A stretch of DNA of 64,000 bases, taken from NCBI RefSeq assembly GCF_009647655.1, contig NZ_WJFD01000001.1, positions 1,178,001 to 1,242,000 on the forward strand, in the 5' to 3' direction. The DNA comes from Chitinophaga sp. SYP-B3965. Its GTDB lineage: Bacteria > Bacteroidota > Bacteroidia > Chitinophagales > Chitinophagaceae. The notes under the pieces are model-generated. The model worked only from the letters and a program-made list of their open reading frames with translations. It had not been told where the DNA came from and made no database searches. The position numbers and the translations under genes are program-made. Numbering within the stretch: position 1 is the stretch's first letter; the number at the start of each line of letters is the position of its first letter. This document shows, piece after piece, positions 35,325 to 45,403 of this stretch.

Positions 35325-36191
35325 ATGATCCTCTCTTTGTTATCTTCCACTGAATTTTCAGACATTTCTTCAGCTTCCGGCATTGAATACCACAACGGCC
35401 ATTTTTACATTGCAGGTGATGATGCCAGCAGGATCTATTGCCTGGATGATCATTTTGCCCTGGTGAACAGCATACACATTCCGGGGCCGGATCAATACAG
35501 GATACCCAAAAAAGAGAAGAAGGATTGGGAAAGCCTGGCCGTGGTGGAAACGGATGGCCGGGAGGTGTTGCTGCTGCTGGGGTCTGGTTCCCTTTCCCCG
35601 CAGCGGGATTATGCCGCGATCTGGGATTTTGGGCAGGAGTCCCCATCATTATTGGACCTGGGGCCTTTTTACACGCAATTGCGCAATGATGGATTAATGG
35701 AATTGAATATAGAAGGGGCTACGGCCTTTGGAAAGGGGATATTATTAGGCAGCAGGGGCCATAAGCTGCACCCGCATAATACCCTCATCTACAGTCCTAT
35801 GGCGGAACTCTGGAAAGCCCCGTCAGAACTGCATTATTGTGAATTGCTGTTGCCAGAGGAAGCTTTTGTGGGGATCTCCGGACTGGCTTGGTGGGCGGAA
35901 AAGGATTGGCTCTTTTTCACTGCCTCTTCTGAAGATACGGCCAATGTGTATGATGACGGACTGATAGGAGAGAGCAGGGTTGGATGGATCAGAAATGCGT
36001 CTTCAGCACTCCTGAAAAGCACTGTGCAGCCAGATGAATGGATCAAACTGGAAGAAATTGCACCTGTTTTTATGAAAAAAAAGATAGAATCTATTTGTGT
36101 ACGGGAAACGGCCAATACGCCGGAACTGATACTGGTGGCAGATAACGACGATGGCAGCAGTCATCTTTTCCGCTTATTGATGGAAATATAA
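35325..36191 (+). CDS. DUF6929-like beta-propeller protein, function unknown
   Basis: A 288-residue protein from the ATG at 35325. There is no signal peptide. The sequence is beta-rich with repeated blade-like units (ASGIEYHNGHFYIAGDDAS, WESLAVVETDGREVLLLLGS, LNIEGATAFGKGILLGSRG, GISGLAWWAEKDWLFFTAS, IESICVRE), suggesting a beta-propeller related to phytase- or SMP30-like folds. I associate it with the Bacteroidota family DUF6929, with moderate certainty. No active-site residues can be assigned. It is followed by thrS. Confidence 0.7.
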   Translation: MILSLLSSTEFSDISSASGIEYHNGHFYIAGDDASRIYCLDDHFALVNSIHIPGPDQYRIPKKEKKDWESLAVVETDGREVLLLLGSGSLSPQRDYAAIWDFGQESPSLLDLGPFYTQLRNDGLMELNIEGATAFGKGILLGSRGHKLHPHNTLIYSPMAELWKAPSELHYCELLLPEEAFVGISGLAWWAEKDWLFFTASSEDTANVYDDGLIGESRVGWIRNASSALLKSTVQPDEWIKLEEIAPVFMKKKIESICVRETANTPELILVADNDDGSSHLFRLLMEI

Positions 36192-36292
36192 CCCCGGTGC
36201 TTCCATATAACAGTCAAATCAGCGTAATTCGTAATTCGTAATTACTGATGGATTTCGTAATTTCGCATGCATTTTATTTGAGAACAGGATTT

Positions 36293-38236
36293 ATGATCAA
36301 TATTACATTTCCGGATGGCGCAGTACGACAGTATGAACAAGGTGTATCAGCACTGGACATTGCCAAATCCATCAGCGAAGGGCTTGCCCGCAAGGTTTTA
36401 GCGGCAAAAGTAAACGGACAGGTGGTAGACGCTTCCCGCCCCATTACACAAGACGGTACTTTACAACTGCTCACGTGGGTGGATACGGATGGCAAGGCTA
36501 CTATGTGGCACTCTTCTGCGCATTTAATGGCAGAGGCGCTGGAGGCATTGTACCCGGGTGTAAAATTCGGTAATGGACCTTCCCTTGAAAATGGCGGTTT
36601 CTTTTACGATGTGGACCTGGATGGCCGTGCGATCTCAGATGAAGATCTGCGGAAGCTGGAAGTGAAAATGACGGAATTGGCTAACCTGAACAGCGTTTAC
36701 GTGCGCAAGGATGTCTCCAAGGCAGACGCTATCAAATACTTTACTGAAAAGAACGATCCATATAAGCTGGACAATCTCCAGAAACTGGAAGATGGCAACA
36801 TCACTTTCTATACGCAGGGTAACTTTACGGATCTCTGCCGTGGCCCGCATATTCCTAACACGGGTTTTATCAAGGCCATCAAGCTCACGAACATTGCCGG
36901 CGCTTACTGGATGGGGGATGAGAAGAACAAGATGCTCACCCGCATCTATGGTATCACTTTCCCTTCCAAAAAAGAACTGGACGAATACCTGACCCTGCTG
37001 GAGGAAGCGAAGAAACGCGACCATCGCAAGCTGGGCAAGGAATTGGAACTGTTTGCCTTCTCTGAGAAGGTGGGTTTAGGTTTGCCTTTGTGGTTGCCTA
37101 AAGGCGCTATGCTCCGGGAGCGTTTACAGAACTTCCTGCAAAAGGCGCAGATTGAAAGTGGCTACCTGCCGGTTGTTACTCCCCACATTGGGAATAAGAA
37201 CCTGTACATCACTTCCGGCCACTACGAGAAATACGGAAAGGACAGTTTCCAGCCTATTCATACACCAGAGGAAGGTGAGGAGTTCATGCTGAAACCCATG
37301 AACTGCCCGCATCACTGTGAGATCTATAAAGTTTCGCCCAAGTCTTACAAGGACCTGCCGGTGCGTTTTGCTGAGTTCGGTACTGTTTACCGTTACGAGC
37401 AACACGGCGAACTACACGGCCTCACCCGCGTGCGCGGATTTACCCAGGATGACGCACATCTGTTCTGCCGTCCGGACCAGGTGAAGGAAGAGTTCTGTAA
37501 AGTGATAGACCTGGTATTATATGTTTTCGCCAGTTTAGGCTTTGACAATTATACGGCACAAATTTCGCTGAGAGACAAAGAGGATCGTGCGAAATATATC
37601 GGATCAGACGAGAACTGGGAACTGGCTGAGCAGGCGATCATTGAATCTGCTGCTGAAAAAGGGCTGAAGACAGTGGTGGAATACGGTGAGGCGGCATTTT
37701 ACGGCCCCAAGCTGGATTTCATGGTGAAAGATGCGCTGGGCCGCAAATGGCAGCTGGGAACCATCCAGGTGGATTACAACCTGCCGGAGCGTTTTGAACT
37801 GGAATACATCGGAGCAGATAACAAGGTACACCGTCCTGTAATGATCCACCGCGCACCGTTCGGTTCGCTGGAGCGGTTCATTGCGGTGCTGATAGAACAT
37901 TGCGCGGGTAAATTCCCTTTATGGCTTACGCCTACACAGGTAAAAATCCTGCCGATCAGTGACAAGTATCAGGCTTATACAGAAAAAGTAGCAGAATTGC
38001 TAAAAAAAGCGGAAATTCGCGCTGAAATTGATGATAGAAGCGAAAAGATCGGTAAAAAGATCCGTGATGCGGAAATAGCGAAAGTTCCTTACATGCTGGT
38101 GCTCGGTGAAAAAGAAGAATCAGACGGTAAGGTAGCTGTACGCAGGCAGGCCAAAGGAGATCTCGGCGCAATGTCCGTAGAAGAATTTGTAAGTCTGATA
38201 CAGGATGAAGTAGCAAACCGCAAACCTTTTGAATGA
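36293..38236 (+). CDS. thrS: Threonyl-tRNA synthetase
   Basis: A 647-residue enzyme from the ATG at 36293 ([17 protein letters not shown]), which begins the TGS domain exactly; the longer frame to 36248 is not needed. Domains: TGS (1-62), the SAD editing domain with [11 protein letters not shown] (HxxxH) and the later Cys-x-x-x-His region ([10 protein letters not shown]), the class II catalytic core ([62 protein letters not shown]) with zinc ligands Cys/His, and a C-terminal anticodon-binding domain ([17 protein letters not shown]). It charges tRNA-Thr. It lies upstream of infC, as in many bacteria. Confidence 0.97.
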   Translation: MINITFPDGAVRQYEQGVSALDIAKSISEGLARKVLAAKVNGQVVDASRPITQDGTLQLLTWVDTDGKATMWHSSAHLMAEALEALYPGVKFGNGPSLENGGFFYDVDLDGRAISDEDLRKLEVKMTELANLNSVYVRKDVSKADAIKYFTEKNDPYKLDNLQKLEDGNITFYTQGNFTDLCRGPHIPNTGFIKAIKLTNIAGAYWMGDEKNKMLTRIYGITFPSKKELDEYLTLLEEAKKRDHRKLGKELELFAFSEKVGLGLPLWLPKGAMLRERLQNFLQKAQIESGYLPVVTPHIGNKNLYITSGHYEKYGKDSFQPIHTPEEGEEFMLKPMNCPHHCEIYKVSPKSYKDLPVRFAEFGTVYRYEQHGELHGLTRVRGFTQDDAHLFCRPDQVKEEFCKVIDLVLYVFASLGFDNYTAQISLRDKEDRAKYIGSDENWELAEQAIIESAAEKGLKTVVEYGEAAFYGPKLDFMVKDALGRKWQLGTIQVDYNLPERFELEYIGADNKVHRPVMIHRAPFGSLERFIAVLIEHCAGKFPLWLTPTQVKILPISDKYQAYTEKVAELLKKAEIRAEIDDRSEKIGKKIRDAEIAKVPYMLVLGEKEESDGKVAVRRQAKGDLGAMSVEEFVSLIQDEVANRKPFE

Positions 38237-38309
38237 TCATTTGTTTTATAAGAACTATTCTCAACATGCCGCGTTTATCATCATTATTATCTAACAATTC
38301 AACATTTTA

Positions 38310-39122
38310 ATGCAACAAGGACCAAGACCAAACTTCCGGGGCAGAAACCCTAACTTCAGAAGAGAACAACAACAGGAGCATCGTACAAACAGAATGATCC
38401 GTGTACCGGAAGTCAGACTGGTTGGCGATAACGTGGAACCGGGACTCTATAGAACGGATGATGCATTACGTATGGCAGAAGATCTGCAACTGGACCTGGT
38501 AGAAATATCCCCCAACGCTGTTCCTCCTGTATGTCGTATCATCGATTACAATAAATTCCTTTACGAGAAAAAGAAGAAGGAAAAGGAAATGAAGGCGAAT
38601 GCTCACAAGAGCGAGGTGAAGGAAATTCGCTTCACGCCTAACACAGATGATCACGATTTCGATTTTAAAGCCAAACATGCCGAGAAATTCCTTCGGGAAG
38701 GCAATAAGGTTAAAACATATGTACAGTTCAAAGGACGGGCTATCATGTTCAAGGAACGTGGAGAGCTGATCCTTCTGAAATTTGCAGAACGCCTTGCAGA
38801 AGTGGGAGCCCTTGAGGGTATGCCATTGATGGAAGGTAAAAGGATGATCGCCATCTTTGCGCCTAAAACCGCTAAGAAGAAGCCTTCTAATCCCAAGGAA
38901 CCAAAAGAACCGAAGGAGCCTAAAGTACCAAAGGAACCTAAGGAGCCAAGAGTGCCTTATGTGCCGAGGGAGCCAAGGGAAGAAGCGCCTGAGCAACCAT
39001 CTGCGCCAACTTCACGTCCGATCTCTGCACCTGTAAGAAGGCCGATTGAGATTAAGTATGCGAACAGGCCACCTGCGCCTCCTCCGCCGCCACCGGCAGA
39101 AGATAAGCAAGGGGATAACTAA
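38310..39122 (+). CDS. infC: Translation initiation factor IF-3 with long C-terminal extension
   Basis: A 270-residue protein. The N-domain (about 25-95; IRVPEVRLVGDNVEPGLYRT and LDLVEISPNAVPPVCRIIDY), lysine-rich linker (EKKKKEKEMKANAH) and C-domain (about 105-185; VKEIRFTPNTDDHDF, KVKTYVQFKGRAIMFKERG) are all complete. An additional ~80-residue tail is made of KEPKEP-type repeats and proline runs (PPAPPPPPP), which is absent from E. coli IF-3 (180 residues). The start is an ordinary ATG rather than the rare AUU used for autoregulation in enterobacteria. The rpmI and rplT genes that usually follow are missing; a terminator comes instead. Confidence 0.96.
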   Translation: MQQGPRPNFRGRNPNFRREQQQEHRTNRMIRVPEVRLVGDNVEPGLYRTDDALRMAEDLQLDLVEISPNAVPPVCRIIDYNKFLYEKKKKEKEMKANAHKSEVKEIRFTPNTDDHDFDFKAKHAEKFLREGNKVKTYVQFKGRAIMFKERGELILLKFAERLAEVGALEGMPLMEGKRMIAIFAPKTAKKKPSNPKEPKEPKEPKVPKEPKEPRVPYVPREPREEAPEQPSAPTSRPISAPVRRPIEIKYANRPPAPPPPPPAEDKQGDN

Positions 39123-39155
39123 GTGTTTTAAGTGTTATTCGAAATAGATTTTTAT

Positions 39156-39191
39156 AAAGAGCCCGGAGTGTAATGCTTCGGGCTCTTTTAT
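39156..39191 (+). terminator. Terminator after infC
   Basis: AAAGAGCCCG (39156-39165) pairs with CGGGCTCTTT (39179-39188), followed by TTAT. It closes the thrS-infC unit 33 bases after the stop. Confidence 0.88.
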
Positions 39192-39234
39192 TTGGGTGCA
39201 CTTATAAAATATAAAACCCCGCCGGAGGCGCAAT

Positions 39235-39765
39235 TCATTTCTTTTCCTTAGCCTGTAATAACTTCAACGTTTTCTTACCCCTGCTGATAAACGCGGGCTG
39301 TGCGCCTTCCCGCAACTGATCTTCTATTAATAAAATAATTTCCTTTTTGATATCTGGGTATTGTTGTGCGAGGTTGGCGAGTACGGTCATGGAGAATGCT
39401 CTTACGGCTACTGTTTCCTGTGGGTCTTCGAGGAAACGGAAGCAGTGATCCATTACTTCTCCCTGGAGTTCTTCGGGAATGGGCATAAACTGTAATACAC
39501 GTACCACATTTCGTTTAACGGCTACTGGTATGCCCTCATCCTTCATCCTGTCCAGCATGGCCTTTAAATGGGGCTTTAATAAGCTGGGATGTTCTTGTGC
39601 TACCATGCTCATGATCCATGCAGCGCGTTGTACTACGCGGTATTCATCGTGGAGGAAAAGTTCTATCAGAGAAGCAAGGCGTGTGGGGTTCTTGCCTATC
39701 CAATGGGCAATCTTAAGCGCATTTGCCCTGGAATGTTCAAGGAGTATTTCATCACGGAGTTGCAT
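39235..39765 (-). CDS. HEAT-repeat (DNA-alkylation-repair-like) protein
   Basis: A 176-residue, all-helical protein from the ATG at 39765. Repeated helix pairs such as RLASLIELFLHDEYRVVQRA, AWIMSMVAQEHPSLLKPHL, VAVKRNVVRVLQFMPIPEE and VAVRAFSMTVLANLAQQYPD are HEAT-like. There is no signal peptide or catalytic residue, so it is likely a cytoplasmic scaffold. The upstream start (39828) would place the N-terminus inside a terminator hairpin, so the internal ATG is preferred. Its function is not known. Confidence 0.75.
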   Translation of the reverse strand: MQLRDEILLEHSRANALKIAHWIGKNPTRLASLIELFLHDEYRVVQRAAWIMSMVAQEHPSLLKPHLKAMLDRMKDEGIPVAVKRNVVRVLQFMPIPEELQGEVMDHCFRFLEDPQETVAVRAFSMTVLANLAQQYPDIKKEIILLIEDQLREGAQPAFISRGKKTLKLLQAKEKK

Positions 39766-39774
39766 GCGGCAAAT

Positions 39775-39807
39775 ATAAAAAACAACGCCGGGCAATTGAG
39801 CCCGGCG
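39775..39807 (-). terminator. Terminator of the SusC2-SusD2-DUF4397 operon
   Basis: CGCCGGGC (39786-39793) pairs with GCCCGGCG (39800-39807). On the - strand it is followed by TTGTTTTTT. It lies just behind the DUF4397 stop and before the HEAT gene start. Confidence 0.88.
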
Positions 39808-39817
39808 CTGGAAATTA

Positions 39818-40573
39818 TTATTGAACAAAGATGGCCGAGACCCTGGGGTTCAGTGTGCCTGTACCACCCTGCCATCCCCTGGCAAGGAAAGTATAGATCC
39901 GCTGACGTACCGTATTGATGGCTTGAGTGGGTGGACTGAGCGGCGCTTCTGTAATGGGAGCACCTGCTCTGCGAATGACCCATACATCATTACCAGCCTG
40001 TATGGTGATGTACTCCGTTACTTCTTTGTATTTAACATTCGCTCTCACCAGCACACCTTTCTGATAGAAATCCACTGCGGGCACATTCGGAACCAGGTTG
40101 ATGAGTTTGATGCGGGCGCCGGTATCAATGGGTGCTGTGTCATCTTCCACAATGATACCACTCACATTAGGCACTGAATCCGTTGTGAAGAAGGTGTACT
40201 TCTTATTGGCGGCCAATGCTTGCGAATAAGTGAGCACCGGCACAGAATCTTCTGCAGAGCCAACTTTGGGAACAGATAAAGTGATGGTGGTTTCTCCGGG
40301 TACGACGGTTACATAATCACTGTTATTGGAACCGCCGGTATTTAAACCACCTCCGGGAAACGCAATAGGATAAACGAAGTTATTGCTCACCCTGGTACCA
40401 TTCACCTTTAACTGGATGCCCTGGTTATTGATACTTGGTGAAAAGTACCCGATCTTGATGAGTGCTGTATTTGTGATGATATCCCTTTCCGTTACGTGGA
40501 AGGTGTTCTTTTTGCAGGCTGCCAAAGCAATACTTGCGCCCGCAATACATGTTATGATATATGATAGCTTCAT
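39818..40573 (-). CDS. DUF4397 lipoprotein
   Basis: A 251-residue lipoprotein with lipobox ALAAC (Cys20). The DUF4397 region is beta-rich, with IKIGYFSPSINNQGIQLKVN, ITLSVPKVG, and later RIKLINLVPNVPAVDFYQKG, which resembles the YVNAAPGAPAVDVYVNG signature of the family. Such proteins form beta-sandwich domains on the cell surface and often accompany SusCD pairs. It is the third gene of an operon after susC2 and susD2, 12 bases after susD2. Confidence 0.82.
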   Translation of the reverse strand: MKLSYIITCIAGASIALAACKKNTFHVTERDIITNTALIKIGYFSPSINNQGIQLKVNGTRVSNNFVYPIAFPGGGLNTGGSNNSDYVTVVPGETTITLSVPKVGSAEDSVPVLTYSQALAANKKYTFFTTDSVPNVSGIIVEDDTAPIDTGARIKLINLVPNVPAVDFYQKGVLVRANVKYKEVTEYITIQAGNDVWVIRRAGAPITEAPLSPPTQAINTVRQRIYTFLARGWQGGTGTLNPRVSAIFVQ

Positions 40574-40585
40574 TATGTTGCGGTT

Positions 40586-42259
40586 TTAGTTGGGTATTGC
40601 GAACCAGATAGGTTTGGTATGATAGTTTGAAAAATCTGCCTGGATCCTTTTTAGTTCATCTGCATTCCATACATACTCAGAATTAAAACGTGGGCGGGCC
40701 CTTTGCACAGGGAACGGACCGGCATTCAGGCCGTTGAACGTTTGTGGAAGAGCGAAGGTGCGGTACACCGGCGTAGTTGTGCCGGGAGCAATGTACTTGT
40801 TGTATTCATATTTGCGCAGATCCACCCATGTTTCATTAAAACCCCAGCCAAATAAAGCAATATATTTTTGCAGCATTATATCTGCTAAGGTAAGTGTTGC
40901 CTCTGTTTTTGCCACGTTAGCGCTGGCAAGGTAATCAGCCCGTTCCTTCGCAGTGATAGGTGCTCCATTATATAACGTGCCACCGTTGCGGGGCATTGTT
41001 GTACGGTTAATGAAATCAAAATGTGCATTGATCCCTTTTGTATAAGCATCCAGCGCAACATCCTTTTTATTGCTCAGGAAAGCGGCTTCTGCTTTAATAA
41101 AGTAGATCTCAGCTGATGTCATTACCGGCATCACGGCTTTATCCTTAAAAAGATATTTACCGGCATTTGGTGTAAAAAGGGCTGCGCTGGGGTTGCCATA
41201 AATACTGTCTCCCCATGGTGCTGCTGCACGTTTACGTAAGGTGGCAGGAACGGTAGAGGAAGCACTCGGATCCCCAAGACCAGGCTCCAGACCTACATAA
41301 CCACCGTTACCATTTGTAGTATCCTGGGAGGCGGACAGCATATGTTTTATCCTCGGATCTCTGTTGGCGAAGTTGCGGTTACCTGTAAGTGCAAACCCGT
41401 CCAGCAATCTTACAATGAAAGCGCCCTGGCGCATAAAGGTGAGGTTATCCCTGTAGGGACCATAGAAATTCGTATCATCATTTTTTGTGGCATCAAAAGG
41501 GATCAGGAAGTCATCTGCAATAACAGTCATAGACTTATCGCAAAACTCAATCACTTTGGCCGGATCATACAGGGCTGTTTTCCTGCTCAGGTGATTATAG
41601 TTATGTGCGAGTATACCATAGGTGAATTTGATCCATTTTGCATTATCACCGTTAAAGCTGTAATCTCCACGCACCAGCCTGTTGATACCGGGGTTGGGGA
41701 AATCCGTACGTGCCAGGTATTTCAGGGCAGAATCACACAGTGACCGAACACCCATGTATACGGTGTCCTGGCTGTCAAATTTAAAGATGGCGGTATTTTC
41801 CTTAAAGGCTTCAGTGTAAATTATTTCGCCGTGATGATCTGTGGTGATCTGGAACATGTAGGCTTTCAGCGCATATGCTGCGCCAATATAATCCCATTGT
41901 CCTTTTGTATGCCCGGTTTCAATAATATAGTTCAGGTTCTTACCTAAACCAAAATAACACTGCCGCCAGATATCGCCATTGGCATCACTGTTTGTAGCAT
42001 AACCCATCTGGTCCCATACAATATCCGCTGTGCGGGAGGTAAGTACGGTTTCCCAGTTCTGAATGTAACGGCCTACATACCGCGAATCATATTGATTCCC
42101 GCGGGGAATACCGGCCAGTTGTGTTGGGAATACAGATGCGGGATCAGGATCCTGCGGCGTAGCCGGATCATAGTTCACGTCCAGCCATTTTTTACATCCT
42201 GTCATTACGGTCATTACCGTAAACAACAACATGAGTGTATAGAAAATATATCTTTTCAT
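40586..42259 (-). CDS. SusD/RagB-family lipoprotein (second pair, SusD_2 type)
   Basis: A 557-residue lipoprotein with lipobox VMTGC (Cys22) followed by KKWLDVNYDPATP, the beginning typical of the SusD subfamily often called nutrient-binding outer-membrane lipoprotein. Helical repeats are visible (WDYIGAAYALKAYMFQITTD, LAHNYNHLSRKTALYD) and the C-terminal LFGWGFNETWVDLRKYEYN block is characteristic. It pairs with the SusC encoded 18 bases upstream. No enzyme in the operon reveals the substrate. This subfamily has been tied to diverse ligands including peptides. Confidence 0.92.
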   Translation of the reverse strand: MKRYIFYTLMLLFTVMTVMTGCKKWLDVNYDPATPQDPDPASVFPTQLAGIPRGNQYDSRYVGRYIQNWETVLTSRTADIVWDQMGYATNSDANGDIWRQCYFGLGKNLNYIIETGHTKGQWDYIGAAYALKAYMFQITTDHHGEIIYTEAFKENTAIFKFDSQDTVYMGVRSLCDSALKYLARTDFPNPGINRLVRGDYSFNGDNAKWIKFTYGILAHNYNHLSRKTALYDPAKVIEFCDKSMTVIADDFLIPFDATKNDDTNFYGPYRDNLTFMRQGAFIVRLLDGFALTGNRNFANRDPRIKHMLSASQDTTNGNGGYVGLEPGLGDPSASSTVPATLRKRAAAPWGDSIYGNPSAALFTPNAGKYLFKDKAVMPVMTSAEIYFIKAEAAFLSNKKDVALDAYTKGINAHFDFINRTTMPRNGGTLYNGAPITAKERADYLASANVAKTEATLTLADIMLQKYIALFGWGFNETWVDLRKYEYNKYIAPGTTTPVYRTFALPQTFNGLNAGPFPVQRARPRFNSEYVWNADELKRIQADFSNYHTKPIWFAIPN

Positions 42260-42277
42260 AATTGTGATGTTTTAAAA

Positions 42278-45200
42278 CTAGAACGATGCTTTCAGTCCGA
42301 AATTAATACCCCTGGGATTGGCAAGCGAGCCAAAGTCAATACCTGCACCGCCAAAACCCCTGGAGGAAGCATTATTGGTGCTTACATTCGGATCTGCACC
42401 GGTATAATTTGTGATCATGAATACATCCGTTCCCGTTACATAAACAGAAGCAGATTTCACAAAATGCTGCCGCTTCAGGAAGGAAGAAGGCAGTACATAT
42501 TGCAGCGTGATGTCCCGTAAACGCATCCAATCTACAGACTCAATAAAATCAGCTTCGGTAGCTACGGTAGTCTGCCAGTAGTCAGAACGGAAATACGGTG
42601 TAATGGCTACGGCATTCGGCGTTGGTTTGCTGGTTTCTTCCAGGCCATCCTGCAACACACCTCTTATCACAAGTGTTCTTTCCCTGTCCAGCGTTCTTTC
42701 ACTAAGACCAGCCAGGTAGAGATAATATTCATTGCCGTTGAACACATCACCACCTCTGCGGAAGTCCAGGTTAAAGCTTAGCTTAAATTGTTTGTAAGTG
42801 AAGTCATTTACGAAGCCTACTTTGAAATCAGGCGTACGGTCTCCCACAACGGAAAAGTCTCCGTTTGAAAGCGGCAATCCTGAAGTAGGATTGATCAGCA
42901 GCTGGCCTTTACTGTTGCGGCGGAGGGTAAAGCCGGAAAGGTTACCGGTACCTACGCCGGGATAGGATTGGGAGCGCATGTTACCAAATACCCAGGTATC
43001 TGAATCATAATAAGAAGGCAGGTCTGCCGGCATAGAAACGATCCTGCCACGGTTCATGTCAAAATTCACCAATACGTCCCAGGTGAAATCTTTGGCTCTG
43101 AGCGGGGTGGCGTTTAATTGAATTTCCAATCCCTTGTTAAGTACTTCACCACCGTTGAGGTATTTAAGTACGAAACCTGTACCATAACTGGAGCGTGCCC
43201 TCAGGATCTGGTTGTTGCTCCGGAGCGTGTAATATGCAATGTCTATTCCTACCCGGTTCTTTAAGAATTTAAATTCACCCCCTACTTCCAGGTTCTTGGT
43301 GAGTTCCGGTTGCAGAACGAAGTTATTACCGTTCACACCGTATGCAAAACCGCCGCCGGTGGTGATCTGAGTAACCATGCTGTTGTCTATCGCATAAGGT
43401 GCGAAAGGTGCTTTACCAGTTGTTGCATAAGAGAAACGGGCCTTGGCAAAACTCAGCCAGGAGACTTCCTTCACACCTGGCAGATCTGAGAATACAAAAG
43501 CCAGGGAGGCTGAACCATAGTTAAAGAAGGGGTTCTTATCCACCACCCGGCTCATGAAGTAGGAGTGGCCTTCGCTGCTGCCTGCGAGGGACAGGTAAAG
43601 GATATCATTATAACTCACTTCGTAGTTACCGAATAAACGGAATTTCCGTACTGTGTTATCTGAATACCTTACATCGCGGGATAAGGGATCTGTATTATTG
43701 ATAGAGATGAAATTTGCTTCATAGAAACGTTCTCCTTTAAAGGCATTGGTTTTGGTATTGTTATCTTCCATGGCAGTTCCCACGGTGAGGATATTACCAA
43801 ACTTACCCCATGTTTTCCGGGCAGTTGCTCTCACAATGCCGCTGATGTTATTGGTGATAACGTCCAGTTGAGAAAGGAACCCGTTTGTTGGAAAACCGTA
43901 ACGGGATTGCGGATGGGTAACGAAATAACCGGTAGTAGTATAATTCTCTACCCCAAGGGTACCGTTTAAGGTGAGCCATTTGGTAAGGTCCAGGTTGGCC
44001 ACAACAGATCCGTTCACACGGGTCGTTTTATCCTGCGCCGGATTCTTGTTCACATCCCAGAAAGGATTGTCGAATTCCGTGGTATAAGCGCCGCCCCGGA
44101 GTGTTTTGCGGCTGCCATCAGGGTTCTGGTAGATCCGCGCATCTTCATCTGCAGGGAAGGTGAGTAGGGTGAGGAAGTAACTTCCTGCTCCTTTCGATGT
44201 TTTATCTGTTGTGGAGTTCACATACGTGAAAGTCCCCGTCATACTCAGCTTATCACTGATCTTTGCCGTTCCTGTCAAACGAATGGTTCCACGTTCAAAT
44301 CCAGAGTTTGGTATGGTTCCTTTTTGGTCCAGCCAGGAGGAAGAAAGACGGAAGGTGAACTTCTCCGTACCACCATCGAAATTCAGGCTATGCCTTTGCT
44401 GGAAACCGGTTTGGAAGAAGTTTCCGAAGTTATCATAAAAGGTAGTGGTGTCTGCATATTTAGGACCGAAGTACGCGGACATTAAACCGAATGCGAATGG
44501 ATTAATCGTGGCCAAATCATCTGCCACGCCATTAAGCCCCCGGCTGTAGATCCGTTGTGTTTTCGGGAAACGGTACACTTTATCAAAGCGGAAGTTATTG
44601 TCGTAACTAACCGTAGACCTTCCGGCTTTTCCTTTGCGGGTAGTGATGAGCACTGCTCCGGAGGCGCCATCTGAGCCATACAGCGCAGCAGCTTCCGGGC
44701 CTTTCAGCACCGTAATGCTTTCAATATCTTCCGGGTTGAGGTCCATGGCACGGTTGCCATAATCAGAGTTCCTGTTCGCAAAGGCAGTGCCAGAGGGGTT
44801 TGAAGACGCTATCAGGTTCTCCTGATTAACAGACTGGTTATCATAAGGCACCCCATCCACTACGTAGAGCGGCGAGTTATTACCTCCGATAGATATAGCG
44901 CCGCGTAATACCAGTACGGAAGAAGATCCCGGAGCACCGGAAGTACCGGTTACTGTAGCGCCTGCAATCCGGCCTGCAAGGCCGTTCAGGAAGTTTTCCC
45001 GTTGCGTTTGGGCTACATCTTCCCCGTCTACTTTTTGTACGGAGGAACCCAGGGAACGGGCGTTTTTGGAAATACCGTAAGCCGTGGTCACAAACTCTTT
45101 CAGGTTTTGTGCATCGGTTTCCATTTCTACAAAGATTTCTGTGTCAGCATTAATGGTCACTCTTTTGGTGATATAACCGATATAGCTGAACTGTAACACC

Positions 45201-45403
45201 TGCCCGCGGGAGGCATTAATAACAAAACTACCGCTTGCATTGGTAGAGGTGCCGGTGGGAGAGCCTTGTACCCGAATGGTTACGCCGGGCAGGGGACTTT
45301 TGTCGTCTGCAGAGAGTACTCTGCCGCTAATTGACATTGGCTGGGCCCAAACAGCATGGGAGATTCCTACGAGTAATAGGAAGGACAATAGACATCGCAT
45401 CAT
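42278..45403 (-). CDS. SusC/RagA TonB-dependent outer-membrane transporter (second pair)
   Basis: A 1041-residue protein: signal peptide 1-21 (ending AVWAQ), carboxypeptidase-regulatory-like domain (ISGRVLSADDKSPLPGVTIR, SFVINASRGQVLQFSYIGY), plug (LGSSVQKVDGEDVAQTQREN, SSVLVLRGAISIGGNNSPLY, VVDGVPYDN, SGAVLITTRKG) and barrel ending GINFGLKASF. No STN domain is present, so this pair is not built for FecR/sigma signalling, unlike the pair at 18.5 kb. Its message has a leader of roughly 300 bases with a hairpin, preceded by a good promoter match. Confidence 0.93.
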   Translation of the reverse strand: MMRCLLSFLLLVGISHAVWAQPMSISGRVLSADDKSPLPGVTIRVQGSPTGTSTNASGSFVINASRGQVLQFSYIGYITKRVTINADTEIFVEMETDAQNLKEFVTTAYGISKNARSLGSSVQKVDGEDVAQTQRENFLNGLAGRIAGATVTGTSGAPGSSSVLVLRGAISIGGNNSPLYVVDGVPYDNQSVNQENLIASSNPSGTAFANRNSDYGNRAMDLNPEDIESITVLKGPEAAALYGSDGASGAVLITTRKGKAGRSTVSYDNNFRFDKVYRFPKTQRIYSRGLNGVADDLATINPFAFGLMSAYFGPKYADTTTFYDNFGNFFQTGFQQRHSLNFDGGTEKFTFRLSSSWLDQKGTIPNSGFERGTIRLTGTAKISDKLSMTGTFTYVNSTTDKTSKGAGSYFLTLLTFPADEDARIYQNPDGSRKTLRGGAYTTEFDNPFWDVNKNPAQDKTTRVNGSVVANLDLTKWLTLNGTLGVENYTTTGYFVTHPQSRYGFPTNGFLSQLDVITNNISGIVRATARKTWGKFGNILTVGTAMEDNNTKTNAFKGERFYEANFISINNTDPLSRDVRYSDNTVRKFRLFGNYEVSYNDILYLSLAGSSEGHSYFMSRVVDKNPFFNYGSASLAFVFSDLPGVKEVSWLSFAKARFSYATTGKAPFAPYAIDNSMVTQITTGGGFAYGVNGNNFVLQPELTKNLEVGGEFKFLKNRVGIDIAYYTLRSNNQILRARSSYGTGFVLKYLNGGEVLNKGLEIQLNATPLRAKDFTWDVLVNFDMNRGRIVSMPADLPSYYDSDTWVFGNMRSQSYPGVGTGNLSGFTLRRNSKGQLLINPTSGLPLSNGDFSVVGDRTPDFKVGFVNDFTYKQFKLSFNLDFRRGGDVFNGNEYYLYLAGLSERTLDRERTLVIRGVLQDGLEETSKPTPNAVAITPYFRSDYWQTTVATEADFIESVDWMRLRDITLQYVLPSSFLKRQHFVKSASVYVTGTDVFMITNYTGADPNVSTNNASSRGFGGAGIDFGSLANPRGINFGLKASF

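Noticed and set aside
35272-35649. N-terminal extension of the SMUG2-like gene frame
   Set aside because: Antisense to the DUF6929-like gene, with no protein-like character; the ATG at 35271 gives the normal family length.
36223-36244. Three direct GTAATTC/GTAATTA repeats before thrS
   Set aside because: Short and AT-rich; probably slippage. A T-box leader is not expected in Bacteroidota and its features were not found.
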